64,000 bases of DNA from Chryseotalea sanaruensis (GTDB lineage: Bacteria; Bacteroidota; Bacteroidia; Cytophagales; Cyclobacteriaceae), in NCBI RefSeq assembly GCF_003990915.1, contig NZ_BHXQ01000008.1:124001-188000 (forward strand), written 5' to 3'. Made by a program: the position numbers and the translations under genes. Shown here in pieces: positions 57,951 through 64,000 of this stretch (its first letter is position 1; each line of letters opens with the position of its first letter). The notes beneath the pieces were generated by a model, which was not told the DNA's origin, did not search any database, and saw only the letters and a program-made list of their open reading frames with translations.

Positions 57951-60900
57951 TTGTCGCTCAAGATTCGCACCTACTATTTTACCAGCACGGCAGCTTTGTT
58001 CCTATTGCTATGCCTAGCATTTAGCGCGCAAGCACAACGCTTTCGGCAGGATACAACCCGAACAAAAAGACAGCCGGTTTTTCGCTTTTCAGATAGGTAC
58101 GGAGACCCATTTTCAACTCCTGCCAATGAATCACCTTTCTTTTTAAAAAATCCATCCCTGATGACCCTGGATGTTGAAATAGACACCGGGATGAACTACA
58201 CCATTTATGAAAAGATAGGCTCATTTAACTACCGCCCACTCACTACCATGAGTTTTCAGGAGTTCAAGCGTTATCAGGATCAGCAACAGCTCAAAAACTA
58301 TTGGAAATCGCAAAGCAAAGCGGCAAGCGGTGAAAGTGAAGTTGCGGGAAAGGGTTTCGTACCTAAGCTTTATGTTAGTCCTATTCTTGACAGGTTATTT
58401 GGAAGCAGTTACGTATCCTTAGTTCCAACAGGTTTTGTTGTACTCGACTTTGGTGGTGAATTCCAAAAAAACAGCAACCCTAACCTTAATATACGCCAGC
58501 AAAGAAACGGGGGCTTCATTTTTGATCAGCAAATAAACATGAATGTAACAGGTAAGGTTGGCGAAAAACTAGCCGTTACTGCAAACTTCGATAACAATAA
58601 TTCATTTGATTTTCAAAACAACTTCAAAGTTGAATACACAGGCTATAAAGAGGATATTCTTAAAAAATTAGAATTAGGTAACGTAAGCCTACCATTAAAT
58701 AACACCTTGATACAAGGCGCGCAAAATCTTTTTGGCATTAAAACTCAGATGCAGTTTGGTAAACTCACTGCCACTTCGGTTGCCTCCACACAAAGAGGCA
58801 AGGTTTCTTCTATCGATATTCCGGGTGGTAGCAATGGTCAAGGTCGCCCTTTTGAAATAATTGCTTCAGGTTATGATGAGAACCGCCACTTTTTTCTCGG
58901 GCATTTTTTTAGAGAAAATTACACAAGATGGTTGGCCTCTCCACCCAATGTAATCTCAGGCGTTAACATTACACGTATTGAAATTTATGTACTGAATAGA
59001 AATAACGATACGCAAACACAGCGCAATGTTATTGGCTTGACGGATTTGGGTGAAGGCCGCAGGGTATATAACAGCGCGGTAGGCGGTAGAGATGCATCAT
59101 CGCCAGCAGCCAATACCGCCAATAATTTATTTAGTCAGGTGCTTGGGATCCCTTCGCGTAACTCTGATGATATCACAACCGCACTAGATGGATTATTTGA
59201 AGGTGATAACAATAATGGAAGTGATTACGAAAAAATGAATTCGGCCCGTAAACTAGCACCTACTGAATTCACTTTTCACCCACAACTTGGATATGTAACA
59301 TTAACCCGCAGATTGCAAAACGATGAAGCCCTTGCTGTTGCTTATGAGTATAGCTACAATGGAATTACTTATAAAGTGGGAGAACTCTCCGAAGACTACT
59401 CTAATCTTGATGATAGCGAATCAATCTTCCTTAAATTATTAAGACCTCGGGGTGGCACCACTAGAGTTACTCCCACCTGGGATTTAATGATGCGCAACAT
59501 TTATTCACTAAATGTGAATCAGCTTACCCGTGAAGGATTTGAGCTTCGGATTATCTACCGCGATGACCGAACCGGGATAGATAATCCACAATTACAAGAA
59601 GGTTCGCGCGTTCGAAACCGGCAGCTTATAGAAATTTTAGGATTAGACAGACTCAATCCTTCTAATGATCGGCAGAGAGATGGTAACTTTGACTTTGTAG
59701 AAAATTTAACTATCGTTTCCAAAGAAGGCTTAATTATATTTCCCTTCCTTGAGCCCTTCGGTCAAGGGTTACGGCAAGCTTTTGTAGGAGAAAATAATGA
59801 AGACTTTTTGATTTCAAAGTATGCCTTTGACACACTCTACAGAACTACTAAGGCGGATGCAGAATTAATAACAACCAAAAATAAATTCTTTTTAGTAGGC
59901 CGATATAATGCCGGTTCCGCACAAGACATTATGATTCCTGGTTTTGGTGTGTCGCAAGGCTCTGTAAGGGTTTACGCTGGAGGTATTCCTTTGCAGGAAG
60001 GTACAGACTACCAGGTTGATTACACTTTTGGCCGTGTAACCATTTTAAATGCTGCCATTTTAAATTCCGGTAAAAACATCAGTGTTCAATACGAACAGAA
60101 CGATCCTTTCTCTTTTCAAACCAGAACACTTATAGGCACTAGGTTAGATTATCGCCTAAGTGAAGATGTAAACCTTGGCGGCACATTATTGTATTATAAC
60201 GAAAGACAGCAGTTAACCCGAAATCAAATAGGCACAGAACCTGCTAGGAACTTACAATATGGTGTTGACCTGAGTGTGCGTAAAAACAGCAGGATGCTTA
60301 CTAAAATCATAGACGCATTACCTATTATTCAAACAAAAGAACAGTCCTCGTTTTCATTTACTGGTGAGTTTGCGCAACTACTTCCTGGCACTTCTAACAA
60401 AACAGATGGAGAAGGTGCCAGCTATATCGATGATTTTGAAAATTCGGCAACACCTTACACCCTAATGAGCCCGCTTGGCTGGAGGCTGGCTGCTACACCG
60501 AAAAGTAATGAGTTTGAGTTTGACCCGAGTCGTGGTCAAAAAAATGATATCAGTGCTGGTTTCAAAAGAGCCAAGTTGGCCTGGTACCAGATCGACAATC
60601 AGTTTTATAGAAATGTCGGCCGCTTCAAGCCTGAGAATATCACGGACAGAGATCTGCAGAATCATTACATCCGTGCTGTAGCTCCTAATGAAATCTTTGC
60701 AGGCTTTCAGGCACAACAAGGAAACTTCTATGAACAAATTTTCGATCTGGCTTATTATCCAGAAGAACGTGGCCCTTACAACTATAATACAGATTTAACC
60801 AATGACGGTTTACTGAAAAACCCAAAGGAGAACTGGGGGGGTATTACAACGGCCTTCAGAACAGAAGTTGACTTTGACAAGGCGAATATTGAGTACATCG

Positions 60901-63900
60901 AACTTTGGATGTTAGACCCATTTATTAATACAGAAAATGGAAAAATTATTGATGGGAGATTGAACAAATCTAATGCAACAGGTGGTAAACTTATTTTACA
61001 ACTTGGCAAGATATCGGAAGATGTGCAACGCGATGGTAAACAGGCCTTTGAACAAGGCTTGCCCAAGGAAGGAATTGAAGGAGGTGACGTAACACAAAGC
61101 CCATGGGGTTATGTTGCTTCTAAAGAATTTGTGGTGAATGCTTTTGACGATGCGCCTTCTTCGCGTGTTAATCAAGATGTAGGATGGGATGGCGCTTCAA
61201 ATGCTGTTGAGCAAAGTTTTTTTAATAGCTCATTTATCAGTCAGCTACCCGCCACCTTAAATCCTGAGGTTCGTGAAGTAATTCTCCAAGATCCTTCTGC
61301 GGATGACTTCCGCTATTTTTTAGATGGTGGTTTTGATGATGTCGATGCGAAATTATTCGAGCGTTACAAAAACTTTAATGGACTTGATGGCAACTCTCCT
61401 GTTATCAGTGGGAACGATGAAGTTACACGATCAAGCACTGTGTTACCTGACAATGAAGATTTAAATGCTGATAATACGCTTAATGAAGAGGAGGAGTATT
61501 ATCAGTACACCATAGATCTAAAACCCGGCCAGCTTGAAATCGGGCAGGGATATGTGGTAGATAAGATTACACGACCAGCCTCAGGCACTGGCAATAAAGA
61601 TGAACTTGTTACGTGGTATTTATTCCGCATACCTATACGTCAGCCTGAAAGTAAGTTTGGTGAAATTAGCGGCTTTAAATCAATGCGATACGCTCGGCTA
61701 GTCCTTACTGATTTCGCAGAGCCTGTTGTGTTGCGCATGGCAAAGTTTCGAATGGTGGGTAGCCGCTGGAGACGTTATCAAGCATCGTTACTGGAGGGAG
61801 GGCTTGTAGAAACACCTGAACCCGCTGTTGAAGATTTTACAGTATCTACAGTAAACATTGAAGAAAACTCTGCAGGTGATGATCAAAAGTCACCTTACGT
61901 TGTACCACCGGGTGTTATTCGTGACAGAGACATTACTTCTGCCATTAACCGTCAGCTGAATGAACAATCTATACAGATGTGTATGGATGAATTAAAAGAT
62001 GCTGACTCACGCGCCATTTACAAAAATGTAGAAATGGATTTCTTTAATTACGGAAGAGTTAAAATGTACATACATGCCAACAGCAATGCTGCTGATGGTG
62101 AACTGTATGCTTTCTTACGTTTAGGAAATGACCCTGATCAAAACTATTATGAAATTGCTATTCCCTTAAGAATCAGCAACCCTTTAGACAGTAGTCCGGA
62201 AGAAGTATGGCCTGAAGAAAATGAAATTGATCTTGCTCTTGACGAGCTTTACGCCTTGAAGGTAGAACGCGACAGAAATAATTTTTCGCTCTCGCAGTCG
62301 TATCCGCTAAATGGACCTAAACAAGTAGGTAAACATCTCATTCGAATTTTCGGAAGACCCGATCTGGCAGGTGTGCGTTCAATATTAATTGGTGTTCGAA
62401 ATCCAATAGGCGTTGATCAACGCAGCTACCAGATTTGTTTATGGGCAAATGAATTACGTCTTACTGATTTTAACAGACAAGCAGGTTATGCTGTAAATAC
62501 TGCACTAACGGCTAAGCTGGCTGACTTTGCTACGGTTAGTGGAACATTGCGGTACAACACTTTTGGCTTTGGAAGTATTAATTCAAAGATTAATGAGCGT
62601 GCTCGAGAAGAGCGCACAGCGTACGATCTTACTGCTACTGTAAATGCCGATAAATTATTACCAGGTAATCATGGTATTAAAATTCCAATGCTGGTCAGCT
62701 ACCAGAATACAACTATTAAACCTCAGTTTGATCCAGCCAATCCTGATTTGAAAATTGATGCTGCACTCGCCTCTTTTGAAACAGAGAGTGAAAGAGAAGA
62801 TTACTTAAACACCATTCGGGATGTGGAAGAACGAAGAGGTATAAATTTTACCAACGTTCGAAAAACAAAAGTTAGGAAAGATGCAAAAAGCCATATTTAT
62901 GATATTGAAAACTTCTCCTTCAGTTATGCATACTCAGAAGCTTCCAGAAAAAGTTTTACCCTGAAAGAAAGTACACAGCGGATGTATAAAGGAAGTATTG
63001 CTTATACATTTTCTCCTAAAGCAACAGGTATTGAGCCTTTCAAGAAAACCAAAATGTTCAGCTCTCCTTACTTAAAACTGATCAAAGATTTTAATTTTAG
63101 TTTATTGCCCTCCAGCATCAATCTTCGCGCTGATCTTGATCGATCGTTTAGCAAAATTATTTATCGCAACGATGGTTTTGACTCTTCCCCTAACTTCCTG
63201 AAGTATTTTAACTTTAACAGGTCTTATAACATGCGCTGGAATTTAAGTAAAGGATTAAGTCTTGATTACACTGCACGTGCAACCGCTATTGTTGATGAAT
63301 TTGATACCGATCCCCTGGGTGGATATTCAACCGTTTTAGACAGAGAGGTTACTGCTAAAGAGTATCGTGATTCTGTTGTAACAAATCTGAAAAAGCTGGG
63401 ACGTATGAAAAACTTTGACCAAAGCGTCACGGTCAATTATGTATTACCCCTCGATAAACTTCCGATAACTGACTGGCTAGGGGCAGAATACCGTTACAAT
63501 GTAAATTACAATTGGAGGGCGGGGTTGCTCAACCGACCAGATGAATTGGTAGGACCAAATGAACTCGATGAACCTGACAGTCTGGATTTTAAACACACTA
63601 TTCAAAATAGCCGCGACCAACAGCTAACAGGTAAAATTGATTTTGTAAAACTCTATAATAAAGTAGCCTTTCTTAAAAAGTTAAATACACCACCACCGCC
63701 TAAGCCAAAAAATCCACAAGCCAAAGCCAAACCTGATCCTGCAGATACACTGCCTAAACCTCCACAATTATTAACAGGAATAGCACGTTTATTAATGTCG
63801 GTTCGTTCCATCAACGGAACCTACTCGCAAAATGAGGGCACCATACTCCCAGGCTTTGCCAACACTCCAAAATTTTTTGGGATGGATGACGTGTTCACAT

Positions 63901-64000
63901 CTCCCGGTTGGGGCTTTGTTTTAGGTGATCAGGATCCGAATATTCGTAAAGAGGCTGGTGCAAAAGGATGGTTGACCAATGCTACCTCACTATCCTTGCC
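57951..64000 (+). CDS. sprA: SprA, type IX secretion / gliding translocon (partial, runs off the right edge)
   Basis: About 2,016 residues are in the window; SprA is usually 2,300-2,500, so the C-terminal end is cut off. The likely start is TTG at 57951, giving signal peptide IRTYYFTSTAALFLLLCLAFSAQAQ. Family hallmarks: ENPFFLKNPS-type segment (here ESPFFLKNPSLM), IRQQRNGGFIFDQQINMNVTGKVGEKL, KRAKLAWYQID and, near the edge, GFVLGDQDPNIRKEAGAKGWL. The reading frame was checked at both ends and in the middle and stays the same. SprA forms the large outer-membrane pore of T9SS. Confidence 0.93.
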   Translation, partial: MSLKIRTYYFTSTAALFLLLCLAFSAQAQRFRQDTTRTKRQPVFRFSDRYGDPFSTPANESPFFLKNPSLMTLDVEIDTGMNYTIYEKIGSFNYRPLTTMSFQEFKRYQDQQQLKNYWKSQSKAASGESEVAGKGFVPKLYVSPILDRLFGSSYVSLVPTGFVVLDFGGEFQKNSNPNLNIRQQRNGGFIFDQQINMNVTGKVGEKLAVTANFDNNNSFDFQNNFKVEYTGYKEDILKKLELGNVSLPLNNTLIQGAQNLFGIKTQMQFGKLTATSVASTQRGKVSSIDIPGGSNGQGRPFEIIASGYDENRHFFLGHFFRENYTRWLASPPNVISGVNITRIEIYVLNRNNDTQTQRNVIGLTDLGEGRRVYNSAVGGRDASSPAANTANNLFSQVLGIPSRNSDDITTALDGLFEGDNNNGSDYEKMNSARKLAPTEFTFHPQLGYVTLTRRLQNDEALAVAYEYSYNGITYKVGELSEDYSNLDDSESIFLKLLRPRGGTTRVTPTWDLMMRNIYSLNVNQLTREGFELRIIYRDDRTGIDNPQLQEGSRVRNRQLIEILGLDRLNPSNDRQRDGNFDFVENLTIVSKEGLIIFPFLEPFGQGLRQAFVGENNEDFLISKYAFDTLYRTTKADAELITTKNKFFLVGRYNAGSAQDIMIPGFGVSQGSVRVYAGGIPLQEGTDYQVDYTFGRVTILNAAILNSGKNISVQYEQNDPFSFQTRTLIGTRLDYRLSEDVNLGGTLLYYNERQQLTRNQIGTEPARNLQYGVDLSVRKNSRMLTKIIDALPIIQTKEQSSFSFTGEFAQLLPGTSNKTDGEGASYIDDFENSATPYTLMSPLGWRLAATPKSNEFEFDPSRGQKNDISAGFKRAKLAWYQIDNQFYRNVGRFKPENITDRDLQNHYIRAVAPNEIFAGFQAQQGNFYEQIFDLAYYPEERGPYNYNTDLTNDGLLKNPKENWGGITTAFRTEVDFDKANIEYIELWMLDPFINTENGKIIDGRLNKSNATGGKLILQLGKISEDVQRDGKQAFEQGLPKEGIEGGDVTQSPWGYVASKEFVVNAFDDAPSSRVNQDVGWDGASNAVEQSFFNSSFISQLPATLNPEVREVILQDPSADDFRYFLDGGFDDVDAKLFERYKNFNGLDGNSPVISGNDEVTRSSTVLPDNEDLNADNTLNEEEEYYQYTIDLKPGQLEIGQGYVVDKITRPASGTGNKDELVTWYLFRIPIRQPESKFGEISGFKSMRYARLVLTDFAEPVVLRMAKFRMVGSRWRRYQASLLEGGLVETPEPAVEDFTVSTVNIEENSAGDDQKSPYVVPPGVIRDRDITSAINRQLNEQSIQMCMDELKDADSRAIYKNVEMDFFNYGRVKMYIHANSNAADGELYAFLRLGNDPDQNYYEIAIPLRISNPLDSSPEEVWPEENEIDLALDELYALKVERDRNNFSLSQSYPLNGPKQVGKHLIRIFGRPDLAGVRSILIGVRNPIGVDQRSYQICLWANELRLTDFNRQAGYAVNTALTAKLADFATVSGTLRYNTFGFGSINSKINERAREERTAYDLTATVNADKLLPGNHGIKIPMLVSYQNTTIKPQFDPANPDLKIDAALASFETESEREDYLNTIRDVEERRGINFTNVRKTKVRKDAKSHIYDIENFSFSYAYSEASRKSFTLKESTQRMYKGSIAYTFSPKATGIEPFKKTKMFSSPYLKLIKDFNFSLLPSSINLRADLDRSFSKIIYRNDGFDSSPNFLKYFNFNRSYNMRWNLSKGLSLDYTARATAIVDEFDTDPLGGYSTVLDREVTAKEYRDSVVTNLKKLGRMKNFDQSVTVNYVLPLDKLPITDWLGAEYRYNVNYNWRAGLLNRPDELVGPNELDEPDSLDFKHTIQNSRDQQLTGKIDFVKLYNKVAFLKKLNTPPPPKPKNPQAKAKPDPADTLPKPPQLLTGIARLLMSVRSINGTYSQNEGTILPGFANTPKFFGMDDVFTSPGWGFVLGDQDPNIRKEAGAKGWLTNATSLSL

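Noticed and set aside
60462..60737. Minus-strand open frame of 91 residues
   Set aside because: It lies wholly inside sprA in the antisense frame and has no family features; likewise 60782-61066.

Overview
The window comes from a member of the Bacteroidota, most likely a Cytophagales-type gliding or surface-associated bacterium. The grounds are a SprA (type IX secretion/gliding translocon) gene running off the right edge, two cargo proteins with type IX C-terminal sorting domains, and bacillithiol genes (bshA, a YtxJ-type redox protein). Others are DUF4292 and DUF4837 lipoproteins, an SDR-type threonine dehydrogenase paired with kbl, GTG/TTG starts with weak ribosome binding sites, and promoter candidates of the Bacteroidota form TTG-N17-19-TAnnTTTG. 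I see no tRNA, rRNA, CRISPR array, phage gene, transposase or integrase; the region looks like ordinary chromosome.

Layout. 23-14654 (minus strand) is the S10/spc/alpha ribosomal-protein cluster from rplC to rplQ, with secY, map, infA and rpoA embedded. It lacks rpsJ at its head and adk beside secY/map. It appears split in two transcription units between rpsN and rpsH, where an intrinsic-terminator-like hairpin overlaps a strong promoter. 14886-20159 (plus) holds a FecCD/FecE-like metallophore ABC importer, an MFS symporter and an outer-membrane barrel protein. 20293-23738 (minus) is a compact three-gene unit: serine-hydrolase lipoprotein, DUF1611/DgcN-like protein and an enolase-superfamily epimerase (DgcA/dipeptide epimerase-like), suggesting handling of D-glutamate or peptidoglycan peptides. 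23797-26230 has a small secreted protein, rlmN and a carboxypeptidase-regulatory-domain protein. 26294-30144 (minus) is a membrane-protein/mutL/two-rhomboid unit. 30235-34303 encodes a large GH3-beta-lactamase fusion and bshA. 34363-36854 holds kbl plus a small gene, divergent from tdh (threonine to glycine). 36943-39530 holds two T9SS cargo proteins.

39570-52443 (mostly plus) has a crotonase and a lipid-linked sugar flippase, followed by a TPR/DUF4292/EnvC-like envelope operon. Then come tatA, gatA, an MltD-like transglycosylase, DUF4837, ytxJ, osmC (minus), an outer-membrane protein and tonB. 52585-54752 (minus) holds chromate transporter chrA and a 2OG-Fe(II) oxygenase, divergent from a Tat-exported Mn-type superoxide dismutase. 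55622-57098 has a 34-residue lysine-rich ORF and a repeat-bearing lipoprotein. 57356-64000 is ruvA and sprA.

How parts fit: Tat (tatA) could export the SOD; SprA would translocate the two CTD proteins; bshA and ytxJ belong to bacillithiol chemistry; MltD, EnvC-like, the GH3-serine hydrolase and the epimerase unit all touch peptidoglycan. Between genes there are several families of short dispersed repeats and long perfect hairpins at convergent gene ends. The items most worth a second look are the catalytically degenerate GH3 half of the fusion protein, the serine hydrolase-DgcN-DgcA unit, the terminator/promoter overlap inside the ribosomal cluster, the RGG-rich tail on S3, and the 34-residue lysine-rich ORF. 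All calls rest on reading the sequence; no database search was run.
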